From Allobosea psychrotolerans (GTDB lineage Bacteria; Pseudomonadota; Alphaproteobacteria; Rhizobiales; Beijerinckiaceae), in assembly GCF_002917105.1 (NCBI RefSeq), contig NZ_PQFZ01000001.1, positions 248,001-312,000 of the forward strand: a stretch of DNA of 64,000 nucleotides, read 5' to 3'. The notes beneath the pieces were generated by a model. It was not told the DNA's origin, searched no databases, and worked only from the letters and a program-made list of their open reading frames with translations. How positions within the stretch are numbered: the stretch's first letter is position 1; every line of letters starts with the position of its first letter. Shown here one piece after another: positions 53,426 to 61,336 of the stretch. A program made the translations under genes and the position numbers.

Positions 53426-54295
53426 ATGATGATGCGGCATTCCCGGATTGGTGTTCTGGCGCTGGCAGCGCTGCTCGGCGCCTCCATGCCTGCCTTCGCG
53501 CAGACGCGCGTCGCGCCTCCGACGGCTGTCGATTCTGCGCCGCTCGCGCCGCCGCCGGGCGCGGCCGCTCCTGCTCAGGCGCAGGCCGTGCCTCCGGTGG
53601 CCGAGCCGCAGCCGGTTCAGCCGCCCCCGGTGCTGCAGGGGCCGGCCGCGCCGCAGCCCGTCCAGCCACCGCCGGCGTCGCCGCTTCCGCCTGAGCCGCA
53701 GCCGGTCCAGCCGCCTCCGACCCTGCCGGCTCCCGGTCCGGCGCTGCCGGTGCCGCCTGTGCCGCAGCAGCAGACGGGCATGCCCGATCCGAACGCGACG
53801 CTCGCCGGCAAACGCGGCGATGCGAGCGATGTCGATGCCGTCCTGCTCGTCTCCAAGCCGGTGCTGTCGCTCGCCGGCCAGTCGAGCTGGGATCAAGGCT
53901 TCCAGCGCCTGAACGAGAGCTTCAAGATCCTGCGCGAGGAGGCGGCCAAGGCCGGGTTGCCGATCGCCGGCCGACCGCTGACGCTGTTCGTCGAAACCGA
54001 CGACAACGGTTTCCGCTTCGAGGCGATGCTGCCGGTCGGGCAGGCGCCGGAGGGCTCGCGGACCTCCGAATTCGCACGCGGCGTCAAGGTCGGCCTGTCG
54101 CCGGCCGGCCCGTCGCTGCGCTTCGTCCATGTCGCGCCCTATGACGACATCGATTCGACCTATGAGACGATCACGGCCTATCTCGAGGCCAAGAGCATCG
54201 TGGTGAAGGACGCCTTCCTCGAGGAGTATGTCAGCGATCTGAACGATCCGGGCGACCCGAACCTCGAGATCAACGTCTACGTCCAGCCGCGCTGA
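53426..54295 (+). CDS. Secreted GyrI-like-domain protein with proline-rich linker
   Basis: 289 residues: signal peptide ([23 protein letters not shown]), a proline-rich linker over about residues 30-115 containing PQPVQPPP three times, then a GyrI/AraC-effector-like domain ([48 protein letters not shown]). It probably sits in the periplasm and binds a small ligand. Three consecutive ATG codons (53426, 53429, 53432) are possible starts. It is divergent from dapF, and no regulator is attached. Confidence 0.85.
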   Translation: MMMRHSRIGVLALAALLGASMPAFAQTRVAPPTAVDSAPLAPPPGAAAPAQAQAVPPVAEPQPVQPPPVLQGPAAPQPVQPPPASPLPPEPQPVQPPPTLPAPGPALPVPPVPQQQTGMPDPNATLAGKRGDASDVDAVLLVSKPVLSLAGQSSWDQGFQRLNESFKILREEAAKAGLPIAGRPLTLFVETDDNGFRFEAMLPVGQAPEGSRTSEFARGVKVGLSPAGPSLRFVHVAPYDDIDSTYETITAYLEAKSIVVKDAFLEEYVSDLNDPGDPNLEINVYVQPR

Positions 54296-54321
54296 GCGCG
54301 GGGCGTATTCGGGTTCAGAGC

Positions 54322-54404
54322 TTCATTCTCGGGCTTGTGCCCCAAGAATCTCGTGACCGGAGCGCCCTGGTTTACGAGATGGTCGGGTCAAGCCCGACCA
54401 TGAG
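54322..54404. repeat. Palindromic intergenic repeat, family B, copy 3, with a half copy to 54485
   Basis: The stretch begins TTCATTCTCGGGC and ends GAGATGGTCGGGTCAAGCCCGACCATGA; it matches the copy at 60725-60808 in both flanks. A separate partial copy, CGGACCCGGGGGC..GCCCGGGATGAC, lies at 54457-54485. The pair fills the space between the convergent GyrI-like and MBL genes. Confidence 0.8.
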
Positions 54405-54497
54405 GCGCTTCGGATTCCGGGTCTGTGCGGAGTTTATCCTTGGCCCGATCGAAGATCGGACCCGGGGGCTTTGCCCGGGATGACGCGGTGGACAAGC

Positions 54498-55556
54498 TCA
54501 GGCCGTCCAGCTCAGCCCCGGCCGCATCGGCCTGAAGCGCTCCTCCGGCAGGCCGGCTTGCGCCAGGGCCGCCTTCAGCGCCTCGGGCGGACGCTCGATG
54601 CCCTCGTCGGTAAGCTGGAACGTGCCCCAGTGATGGCCGATCGCCTGGCGCGCCCTAAGCGATGTCATCACCTTCACGGCCTCTTCCGGGTTCATGTGGT
54701 TGTCCGACATGAACCAGCGCGGCTCATAGGCGCCGATCGGCAGTACGGCGAGATCGAACGGACCATGCTCCTGGCCGAGCCGTTCATAGAGCGAGCCGTC
54801 ATGATAGCCGGTGTCGCCGATATGGAAGACCTTCGTTCCGTGGGTCTCGATAACGAAAGAGCACCACAGCGCCATGCGCCGGTCGAGCGCGCCGCGCGCC
54901 GACCAGTGATAGGTCGGAACCAGCGTCGCCGAGATCGTATCCGACAGAGCAACGCGGTCACCCCAGTCATAGGCCTGCGTCAGCGCGTCGGGAATGCGCG
55001 CCTTGACGATCGTGTCGTTGCCGAGCGGCATGATCATGCGCGGCATGTCGCGGGCATGGATGCGGGCCAGCGTCGCAAGATCGAGATGGTCGTAATGGTT
55101 ATGCGTGATCAGCACGATGTCGATCTTCGGCAAATCGTCGAAGGCGACGCCGGGCTCGTTCACGCGCTTGGCGCCGGCAAAGGAAAGCGGGCTGGCGCGC
55201 TGCGCATAGACCGGGTCGATCAGCAGGTTCAGCCCCGCGACTTGGTACAGGAACGAGGCGTGGCCGAGATGGACGATGCGAACGCCGTCGACCCGCGCCG
55301 GCGGCTTGTCCTGCGGCGGGGCCGGGTAACGTGCGGGAAAGGCCTCGCGCTCGCGCCTGGAGGTCTGCCACCTCCAGACATCGAGCAGCCCCTTGGTGAC
55401 GGGGCGCCCGTCGCTGAAGCTCAAGCCATCGAAATGAGCGGTGACGGGGCCCTGGTAATAGGGATTGCGCGAGCGCGTGAGCGTCGCCCAGGCGGCACCG
55501 GTCGAGCCGAGCAAGGCGGCGAGGCCGAAGAAGGAAAGGAGCTTGCGACGATTCAT
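54498..55556 (-). CDS. MBL-fold metallohydrolase (NAPE-PLD-like)
   Basis: 352 residues. A hydrophobic leader with MNRRKLLSFFGLAALLGS (single Arg pair) suggests export or membrane anchoring. The metal-binding HNHYDHLD is near residue 160, ITHN precedes it, HIGDTGYHDG near 260 and GHHWGTFQL near 315 complete the site. Relatives are phospholipases D acting on N-acyl ethanolamines or UlaG-like lactonases. It ends convergent with the GyrI-like gene across a repeat. Confidence 0.9.
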   Translation of the reverse strand: MNRRKLLSFFGLAALLGSTGAAWATLTRSRNPYYQGPVTAHFDGLSFSDGRPVTKGLLDVWRWQTSRREREAFPARYPAPPQDKPPARVDGVRIVHLGHASFLYQVAGLNLLIDPVYAQRASPLSFAGAKRVNEPGVAFDDLPKIDIVLITHNHYDHLDLATLARIHARDMPRMIMPLGNDTIVKARIPDALTQAYDWGDRVALSDTISATLVPTYHWSARGALDRRMALWCSFVIETHGTKVFHIGDTGYHDGSLYERLGQEHGPFDLAVLPIGAYEPRWFMSDNHMNPEEAVKVMTSLRARQAIGHHWGTFQLTDEGIERPPEALKAALAQAGLPEERFRPMRPGLSWTA

Positions 55557-55646
55557 GGTGTCAGAAGTGGGGCGTGAGTACGCTGGATCAAGTCCAGCGA
55601 TCCTGATGCATGCCGATGCCTCCGCCCAGAGGAGGATGGCCCATCG

Positions 55647-56238
55647 TCACGGCATCTTGAACGCGAGCACATGCAGCCATCGGGTCGGCTCGCCGTCATA
55701 GCCGCCGCCCATGTCCTCGTCGATGTCGAGCTTGCGCCAGCGCTCGGCATCGTACGCGCCGCGCAGCCAATCCGGTGACGGATAATTGTAATAGCGTCCG
55801 AAGCAATCGCGCCCCTCAGCGGTGCCGGCCTTGAAGCTGGCACAGAACACGCCGCCCGGTTTCAGCGCAGCTTGTATCTTGCCAATGATCGCCGGCAGGG
55901 CTTCGCGCGGCACATCCAGCAGGCAGGCATTGGCCCAGATGCCGTCGAAGGCATCGGTCTCGTCCAGATCTTCGAACAACAGCACCTCGACCGGCCGCCC
56001 AAGCCGCCGCGCGGCCTGGCTCGCGAGTTCCTGCGAGCCATCGGTCGGCGTCACCGCGAAGCCGCGCGCCAGCAAGGCCTCGCTGTCCTGCCCGCCGCCG
56101 CAGCCGAGTTCGAGAACGCTGCCGCCGGTCGGGAGTGCTGTGGCGAATGCATCGAGGCGGTCTAATCTGACCTTGCGCGTCCGCCGGCATAAGTCCCGGC
56201 CTCGACCCCGTAGAAGTCGAGGGTGGCGGTGTCTTTGC
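55647..56238 (-). pseudogene. Frameshifted class I methyltransferase (TehB-like)
   Basis: The reading frame from 56185 down to 55647 encodes RKVRLDRLDAFATALP, the SAM motif VLELGCGGGQDSEALLARGF and a full Methyltransf_11-type body ending LHVLAFKMP, but has no ATG. The expected N-terminus (KDTATLDFYGVEAGTYAG) is in another frame between about 56186 and 56238, so one base is missing near 56183-56188. Further upstream the start codon is replaced by the palindrome at 56240-56286. Either a decayed gene or a sequencing error for the frameshift. Confidence 0.75.
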
Positions 56239-56239
56239 C

Positions 56240-56286
56240 AGAGCAGGATGCGAAAAAGTGGGAACCGGTTTTTCGCATCCTGCTCT
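56240..56286. repeat. Short palindrome, family C core, at broken methyltransferase 5' end
   Basis: AGAGCAGGATGCGAAAAA (56240-56257) and TTTTTCGCATCCTGCTCT (56269-56286) are perfect 18-base inverted repeats around GTGGGAACCGG. The AGAGCA/TGCTCT ends and AACCGG centre are shared with the longer repeats at 27432 and 58147. Confidence 0.88.
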
Positions 56287-56315
56287 AACTATTTGCTCCA
56301 GGCATCGATTGCGCC

Positions 56316-56942
56316 TCAGTTGCTGCCCGAGCGCACCGCGACCGTCGCGATGCCGGCCCCGACCAGCAGCGTGCCGCCGGCCTTGTTGAACAGCCCGATC
56401 GCGCGCGGATTGCCGATCAGCGAGCGGGCGCGCGAGGCGACCAGCGCGTAGCCGAAGGCATTCATGAAGGCGAGGGTGATGAAGGTCGCCTCGAAGATCA
56501 GCATCTGCGTCCAGAAATCGCCCTTCGCATCCAGGAACTGCGGCAGGAAGGCGACGAAGAAGGTGATGCTCTTGGGGTTCAGCGCCGTCACCAGCCAGGC
56601 ATGGGCGAGCATCTTCCAGGGCGAGACGGCGTCCTGGCGCGGCTTGGCGTCGAGCGCGCCGCCGGCGCGGAAGAGCTTGATCCCGAGATAGATGAGGTAG
56701 GCCGCTCCGGCCCATTTCAGCGCGGTGAAGATGGTGGCCGAGGCCGCCAGCAGCGCGCCGACGCCGAGCATGGAGAGCGTCATCGCCGTGAAATCGCCGA
56801 GCGCGACGCCTACCGCCATGGGGAATGCCGTGCGCCAGCCCTGGCCGAGCGCATAGGAGATCACCAGCAGGATCGTCGGGCCGGGAATCACCAGCAGGAC
56901 GGCGGTGGCGGCGGCAAAGGCGGCCCAAGCTTCAAAGGTCAT
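56316..56942 (-). CDS. LysE-family translocator (third of three)
   Basis: 208 residues. ATAVLLVIPGPTILLVISYALGQGWRTAF carries the PGP motif near residue 20, and LNPKSITFFVAFLPQF near 120 is the second family signature. Six hydrophobic helices are visible. Likely an exporter of amino acids or threonine-like compounds. It precedes the broken methyltransferase on the same strand, from which it is separated by the palindrome. Confidence 0.92.
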   Translation of the reverse strand: MTFEAWAAFAAATAVLLVIPGPTILLVISYALGQGWRTAFPMAVGVALGDFTAMTLSMLGVGALLAASATIFTALKWAGAAYLIYLGIKLFRAGGALDAKPRQDAVSPWKMLAHAWLVTALNPKSITFFVAFLPQFLDAKGDFWTQMLIFEATFITLAFMNAFGYALVASRARSLIGNPRAIGLFNKAGGTLLVGAGIATVAVRSGSN

Positions 56943-57005
56943 GACGGCAGGCTCCGGTGGTCGAGGGCCGGAGCAATCCCCAAGTGCCGCCAGTTGTAAA
57001 GAGGG

Positions 57006-57572
57006 CTAGCGGATGGCCGGCGCGCCCGTGCCGAACGGTCCTGCGGTGATCTCCCGTCGCCTTTCCGGCTCGCCGGCGATCACCAGCGCCCACCAGGCCC
57101 CGTATTGCGTCTGCGGGGCCTTGGCCAGTGCGATGCCGAAGCGCGTCGCCTCGGGCATGCGCAGATTGAGGTCGTGGCCCGACGACGCCTTCCAGCCCGC
57201 GAAGGCCTCCTCTGTCGAATAATAGCCGCCGCCGACATTCTCCGCCGTGCGTCCCGCGTTCAGCCCGGCGCCATGGACGCGGGAGACGAAGCTGCCGCCG
57301 GCATCGTGGGAGAGCGTGTTCGCCGCGGCCATCGCATTGGCCTGGCGCTGGGCCATCGCGGTCAGCGTCGGGTCGAGCTTGACCGGGCCGAGGCCATGGC
57401 TGGCGCGATAGGAATTGAAAATGCGGGTGGCGGCAACGGTGTCGAGCTTGACGGTGGCCAGGCGCGCGGTGGCCGTGGCGCCGAGAGGGGCGGCACCGCG
57501 CGGATCGCTGGCACAGCCGGCGGCGAGCAGGGTCATGGCGAGCGTCGCCATGCGGAAAAGATGCTTATCCAT
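57006..57572 (-). CDS. CAP/SCP-domain lipoprotein
   Basis: 188 residues. The leader ends LLAAGC (Cys about 20), a lipobox, so the mature protein is lipid-anchored. The CAP domain has FNSYRASHGLGPVKLDPTLTAMAQRQANAMA, HDAGGSF and ENVGGGYYSTEEAFAGWKASSGHDLNL, which correspond to the usual conserved helices and His. Role unknown; bacterial CAP proteins are envelope-associated. It is 65 bp downstream of another small secreted-protein gene in the same direction. Confidence 0.9.
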   Translation of the reverse strand: MDKHLFRMATLAMTLLAAGCASDPRGAAPLGATATARLATVKLDTVAATRIFNSYRASHGLGPVKLDPTLTAMAQRQANAMAAANTLSHDAGGSFVSRVHGAGLNAGRTAENVGGGYYSTEEAFAGWKASSGHDLNLRMPEATRFGIALAKAPQTQYGAWWALVIAGEPERRREITAGPFGTGAPAIR

Positions 57573-57637
57573 CGTCGGCTTTCGGTCTGTCGGGTACGCT
57601 CGGCTTGTACCGTAGTCTCAGCAATTATACGACGATC

Positions 57638-58069
57638 TCAGCCGCGGCCTCCGGCGATGACGCGGCAGAGCGCGTCGCGGACATAGCCTTCCGGTGCGAT
57701 CTGGCCCTGCTGGACGACAAAGGCGGCGTCGACGCGCGTGGCCGGCCCGCTCTTGCGGGCGGTGACGCGCAGGGTCTGCGGCCGGCCCGAACCGGTGGTC
57801 TCCTGGATCGCGACGACGGAACTCGTGGCATTGTCGACGCGGATACCGGCGAAGCCCTCCGCGGCGACGGCGGCCGCCAGGTTCTTCAGCACGGCTGCCG
57901 GTGCGCGATTCGTGACGAGATCCCAGCTGCGATAGGTCAGGCCTGTCACCATCGGAACGCCATCGGTCTTGAAATTATTGTAGCAGGCCTGCTGCGCCTG
58001 GGCTTGCGACAGGCTGAGGAACAAGGCGGCGAATGCAAGGGCTGGGAGGGTCGTCGTGCGCGCGGCCAT
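57638..58069 (-). CDS. Small secreted protein of unknown function
   Basis: 143 residues. Signal peptide TTLPALAFAALFLSLSQAQA, mature start QACYNNF, second cysteine near the end (DALCRVIAGG), so possibly one disulfide. The middle alternates short strands (VVAIQETTGSGRPQTLRVTARK). No family recognised. It probably shares a transcript with the CAP lipoprotein gene. Confidence 0.78.
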   Translation of the reverse strand: MAARTTTLPALAFAALFLSLSQAQAQQACYNNFKTDGVPMVTGLTYRSWDLVTNRAPAAVLKNLAAAVAAEGFAGIRVDNATSSVVAIQETTGSGRPQTLRVTARKSGPATRVDAAFVVQQGQIAPEGYVRDALCRVIAGGRG

Positions 58070-58460
58070 GGTTCATTCCCTGATGAAAATTTGGGCGCGC
58101 CTATAAACCTCAGGGTTGTGTCTCGGGCAAGCGTTCAAGCCCTGCAGCTAGATCGGTTTCCGATCCAATCGGATCGGAAACCGATCTAGCTTTTTGTTTT
58201 GACGCATTTTCCACACGCGAGCCGGTGTCCACTTTGCTCGAAAATGCTCTGACCCGATGGGCCAACCTTGACTTTCGCCACAATCTTCGGCTTTAACCCG
58301 CGCATTCGTTTCGCCGACATCGTCGAGACCACATCAGCCGACCGGGCCGCTCATCAGAGCCTCGCGAGCCCGGAGGTCAACGCCCGACAGCGCGTCTGCG
58401 CCCTCGGGCGCGAAACCGTTTGGCGATAGGGCTTTTCGTTTCGGCTCGTTGAGGCACAGC
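58070..58460. other. Intergenic region upstream of ffh
   Basis: These 391 bp contain a family C repeat at 58147-58252 and, to its right, a probable ffh promoter: TTGACT at 58268-58273 and CTTTAA at 58291-58296, separated by 17 bp. The remainder to 58460 is a leader of about 160 nt with no visible ORF or SRP RNA gene. Confidence 0.5.
58147..58252. repeat. Intergenic repeat, family C, copy 2
   Basis: GCTAGATCGGTTTCCGATC and its inverse form a perfect hairpin (58147-58190) with a TTTTTGTTTT tail, followed by GACGCATTTTCC..CACGCGAGCCGGTGTCCAC and ending CGAAAATGCTCTGA, the same layout as 27432-27536. The hairpin looks like a terminator, but no rightward gene lies to its left. Confidence 0.88.
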
Positions 58461-60047
58461 ATGTTCGGCACTTTGAGCGACAGGCTATCGGGCATCCTCT
58501 CGGGGCTCACCCGCAGGGGTTCGCTGACCGAGGAGGACGTCAACGCCGCGCTGCGCGAGGTGCGCAAGGCGTTGCTCGAGGCCGACGTCGCGCTCGAGGT
58601 CGTGCGCTCCTTCACCGAGAAGGTGCGCGAACGGGCCGTCGGCGCGGAAGTGCTGAAATCGGTCACGCCCGGCCAGCAGGTCATCAAGATCGTCAATGAC
58701 GCGCTGATCGACATGCTCGGCGGCGAAGGCGAAGGCATCACGCTCGATGCCGTGCCGCCGGTGCCGATCCTGATGGTCGGTCTTCAGGGCTCGGGCAAGA
58801 CGACCTCGACGGCCAAGATCGCCAAGCGCCTGACCGACCGCAACAAGAAGCGTGTCCTGATGGCCTCGCTCGATACGCGGCGACCCGCCGCGATGGAGCA
58901 GCTCGCCATCCTGGGCAAGCAGGTCGGTGTCGAGACCTTGCCGATCGTGGCCGGCCAGAGCGCCGTGCAGATCGCGCGCCGCGCGATCGAGGCCGGCAAG
59001 CTCGGCGGCTACGACGTCGTCATGCTCGACACTGCCGGCCGCGTCACGCTCGACGACACGCTGATGGCGGAAGTCGCCGAGGTGAAGGCTGCGACGAATC
59101 CGCATGAAGTGCTGCTCGTCGCCGACGCGCTGACCGGCCAGGACGCCGTCAACACGGCGCGCGCCTTCGATGCGCGCGTCGGCCTCACCGGCATCGTCCT
59201 GACCCGCATGGATGGCGATGGCCGCGGCGGTGCGGCGCTCTCGATGCGCGCCGTCACCGGCAAGCCGATCAAGCTCGTCGGCACCGGCGAAAAGGTCGAT
59301 GCGCTCGAGGATTTCCATCCTTCGCGCGTCGCCAATCGCATTCTCGGCATGGGCGACATCGTCGGCCTGGTCGAGCGCGCGGCCGAGACGGTCGATGCCG
59401 ACAAGGCCCAGGCGCTGGCGCAGCGTCTCGCCAAGGGCAATTTCGACCTCTCCGACATGCGCACGCAATTGCAGCAGATGGAGAAGATGGGCGGGCTTGG
59501 CGGCGTCATGGGCATGCTGCCCGGCATGAAGCAGATGCAGGGTCAGCTCGCCAATTCCGGCGTGAACGACAAGATGATCAAGCGCCAGATCGCCATCATC
59601 GATTCCATGACGGCGGCCGAGCGCAAGAACCCGGACCTGCTCAAGAACAGCCGCAAGAAGCGTATCGCAGCGGGCTCGGGCACGTCGCCGGAGGCGATCA
59701 ACAAGCTGCTCAAGATGCATCGCGGCATGGCCGACATGATGAAGGCGATGAGCAAGCAGAAGGGCGGCATGCTCGGCAAGCTCGGCCAGATGTTCGGGAT
59801 TGGCGGCGGCGGCATGGGCGGCTTGCCGGGCGGGCTCGACCCGTCGAAGATGGATCCGGCGCAACTCGCCGAACTGCAGAAGCAGATGGGCGCAGGCGGC
59901 GGCATGCCGGGCCTTCCGCCGGGCGGTTTCCCGGGGCTGCCCAAGGGCGTCACCCCGCCTGCCGGCATGATGCCGAAGCTGCCGGGGCTTGGCAGCGGTC
60001 TCCCTGGGCTTGGGGGCAACAATCCCTTCGGAGGGAAGAAGAAATGA
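58461..60047 (+). CDS. ffh: Signal recognition particle protein Ffh
   Basis: 528 residues, slightly long. N domain, then G domain with GLQGSGKTT near residue 107, DTAGR near 188 and TRMDGDGRGG near 245, and an M domain beginning near 325 with MEKMGGLGGVMGMLPGMKQM. A tail of about 80 residues rich in Gly, Met and Pro follows (GMPGLPPGGFPGLPKG). It binds signal sequences with 4.5S RNA and delivers ribosomes to FtsY. First gene of the ffh-rpsP-rimM-trmD cluster. Confidence 0.97.
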   Translation: MFGTLSDRLSGILSGLTRRGSLTEEDVNAALREVRKALLEADVALEVVRSFTEKVRERAVGAEVLKSVTPGQQVIKIVNDALIDMLGGEGEGITLDAVPPVPILMVGLQGSGKTTSTAKIAKRLTDRNKKRVLMASLDTRRPAAMEQLAILGKQVGVETLPIVAGQSAVQIARRAIEAGKLGGYDVVMLDTAGRVTLDDTLMAEVAEVKAATNPHEVLLVADALTGQDAVNTARAFDARVGLTGIVLTRMDGDGRGGAALSMRAVTGKPIKLVGTGEKVDALEDFHPSRVANRILGMGDIVGLVERAAETVDADKAQALAQRLAKGNFDLSDMRTQLQQMEKMGGLGGVMGMLPGMKQMQGQLANSGVNDKMIKRQIAIIDSMTAAERKNPDLLKNSRKKRIAAGSGTSPEAINKLLKMHRGMADMMKAMSKQKGGMLGKLGQMFGIGGGGMGGLPGGLDPSKMDPAQLAELQKQMGAGGGMPGLPPGGFPGLPKGVTPPAGMMPKLPGLGSGLPGLGGNNPFGGKKK

Positions 60048-60307
60048 CCAAACCGACCGATATGCGCGTCGGCATGTTCGACGTGTTCAAGCAGGTGAAG
60101 GCGCGTCTCGACGATGCCAACCTGTCCTACGAAACCTCATCCTACCGGGACGACGCCTTCTCCTTCTTCGTGCATGCGCCCGGAGAATACTGGGAGATCG
60201 ACGTTCTCGAGGACGGCTCCATCGATCTCGAAGTCTTCACGTCGACCGGCATGAAGGACGATCCCTGGGCCATGATCGATCAACTGGTCGACGACAACAA
60301 AGCCTGA
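60044..60307 (+). CDS. 87-residue acidic protein coupled to ffh
   Basis: The ATG at 60044 overlaps the ffh stop as ATGA, so it is translated by ribosomes that finish ffh. The protein is acidic (FFVHAPGEYWEIDVLEDGSIDLEVFTSTGM) with an alpha-beta fold and no signal or membrane segment; it resembles small immunity-type or DUF-type proteins, but I cannot name the family. Its place between ffh and rpsP suggests a link to translation or targeting, which is inference. Confidence 0.82.
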   Translation: MTKPTDMRVGMFDVFKQVKARLDDANLSYETSSYRDDAFSFFVHAPGEYWEIDVLEDGSIDLEVFTSTGMKDDPWAMIDQLVDDNKA

Positions 60308-60349
60308 GTTCAACCCAACCCAAACGATACCCAACCAAGGAAGACGCGA

Positions 60350-60709
60350 ATGTCCCTCAAGATCCGCCTGACCCGTGGCGGCGCCAAGAAGCGCCCGTAC
60401 TACCGCATCGTCGTCGCCGATGCCCGCTCGCCGCGCGATGGCCGCTTCATCGAGAAGATCGGCTCCTATGACCCGATGAAGGCGAAGGATTCGGCCGAGC
60501 GCGTCGTGCTCGATCTCGAGAAGGCCAAGGATTGGCTCGCCAAGGGCGCCCAGCCGACCGACCGCGTGCTGCGCTTCCTCGACGCTGCCGGCCTCGCCAA
60601 GCGTCCGGCCCGCAACAACCCGAACAAGGCTCTTCCTGGCGAGAAGGCCAAGGAGCGCGCCGAGAAGAACGCCGCCAAGAGCGCTGCCCCGGCTGAAGCC
60701 GAGGCGTGA
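60350..60709 (+). CDS. rpsP: 30S ribosomal protein S16
   Basis: 119 residues. [21 protein letters not shown] and [14 protein letters not shown] are the S16 signature; the Ala/Lys/Glu tail ([16 protein letters not shown]) is common in alphaproteobacteria. A strong AAGGAAG site lies seven bases before the ATG. S16 assists 30S assembly. Separated from rimM by a palindromic repeat. Confidence 0.97.
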   Translation: MSLKIRLTRGGAKKRPYYRIVVADARSPRDGRFIEKIGSYDPMKAKDSAERVVLDLEKAKDWLAKGAQPTDRVLRFLDAAGLAKRPARNNPNKALPGEKAKERAEKNAAKSAAPAEAEA

Positions 60710-60724
60710 GCTTGATGCGGGTCC

Positions 60725-60808
60725 AGGCGTCATTCTCGGGCGAAGCTCAGCTTCGATCCGGGAACCTCTGGCAGGAGATGGTCGGGTCAAGCCCGGCCAT
60801 GACGCCTG
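60725..60808. repeat. Palindromic intergenic repeat, family B, copy 4, between rpsP and rimM
   Basis: AGGCGTCAT at the left and ATGACGCCT at the right bound the element; inside, ATGGTCGGGTCAAGCCCGGCCAT and CGAAGCTCAGCTTCG are hairpins. It ends at 60807, one base before the rimM ATG at 60809, so it supplies all of the sequence where a ribosome binding site would be. Confidence 0.88.
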
Positions 60809-61336
60809 ATGGCCGCTGATACCGATCTCGTCCTGCTCGGCGTCATCGGCGCAGCCCATGGCATCAAGGGCGAGGTCCGGATCAAGGCCTTCACCGGCGA
60901 CCCGCTGGCGATCGCCGATTACGGCCCACTCAGTGACGAGGCGGGCCGGCGTTTCGAGATCGCCGATATCCGCCCGGCCAAGGAAGTCGTCGTCGCCCGG
61001 CTCAAGGGCGTGACCAGCCGTGAGGCGGCCGAGAGCCTGGCCGGGGTGAAGCTCTTCGTCGCCCGCGACAAGCTCCCGCCGGTCGAGGATGAGGACGAGT
61101 TCCTGCAGGCCGATCTGATCGGCTGTGTGGTCGTCGGACCCGATGGCGCGGTGCTCGGCACGGTCACGGCCGTCGCCAATTACGGCGCCGGCGATCTGCT
61201 AGACATCGCGACGCCTGACGGCCGCTCGGTGCTGATGCCCTTCACCAGGGCTTTCGCACCGCGCATCGACGTCGCGGCCCGCCGCATCGAGGCCGAGCCG
61301 CCCGAGGGCTTGTTCGAGGTCGACGATGACAAATAA
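60809..61336 (+). CDS. rimM: Ribosome maturation factor RimM
   Basis: 175 residues. LLGVIGAAHGIKGEVRIKAFTGDP opens the RimM N domain, and the C-terminal PRC barrel has YGAGDLLDI and VLMPFTRAFAPRIDV. It binds S19 and aids 30S maturation. No Shine-Dalgarno sequence is visible because a repeat abuts the start; alternative in-frame ATG codons downstream would remove the conserved opening. Confidence 0.95.
   Translation: MAADTDLVLLGVIGAAHGIKGEVRIKAFTGDPLAIADYGPLSDEAGRRFEIADIRPAKEVVVARLKGVTSREAAESLAGVKLFVARDKLPPVEDEDEFLQADLIGCVVVGPDGAVLGTVTAVANYGAGDLLDIATPDGRSVLMPFTRAFAPRIDVAARRIEAEPPEGLFEVDDDK

Noticed and set aside
58147-58200. Perfect hairpin with T run read as a gene terminator
   Set aside because: No rightward gene precedes it, and the same layout elsewhere shows it is part of the family C repeat.
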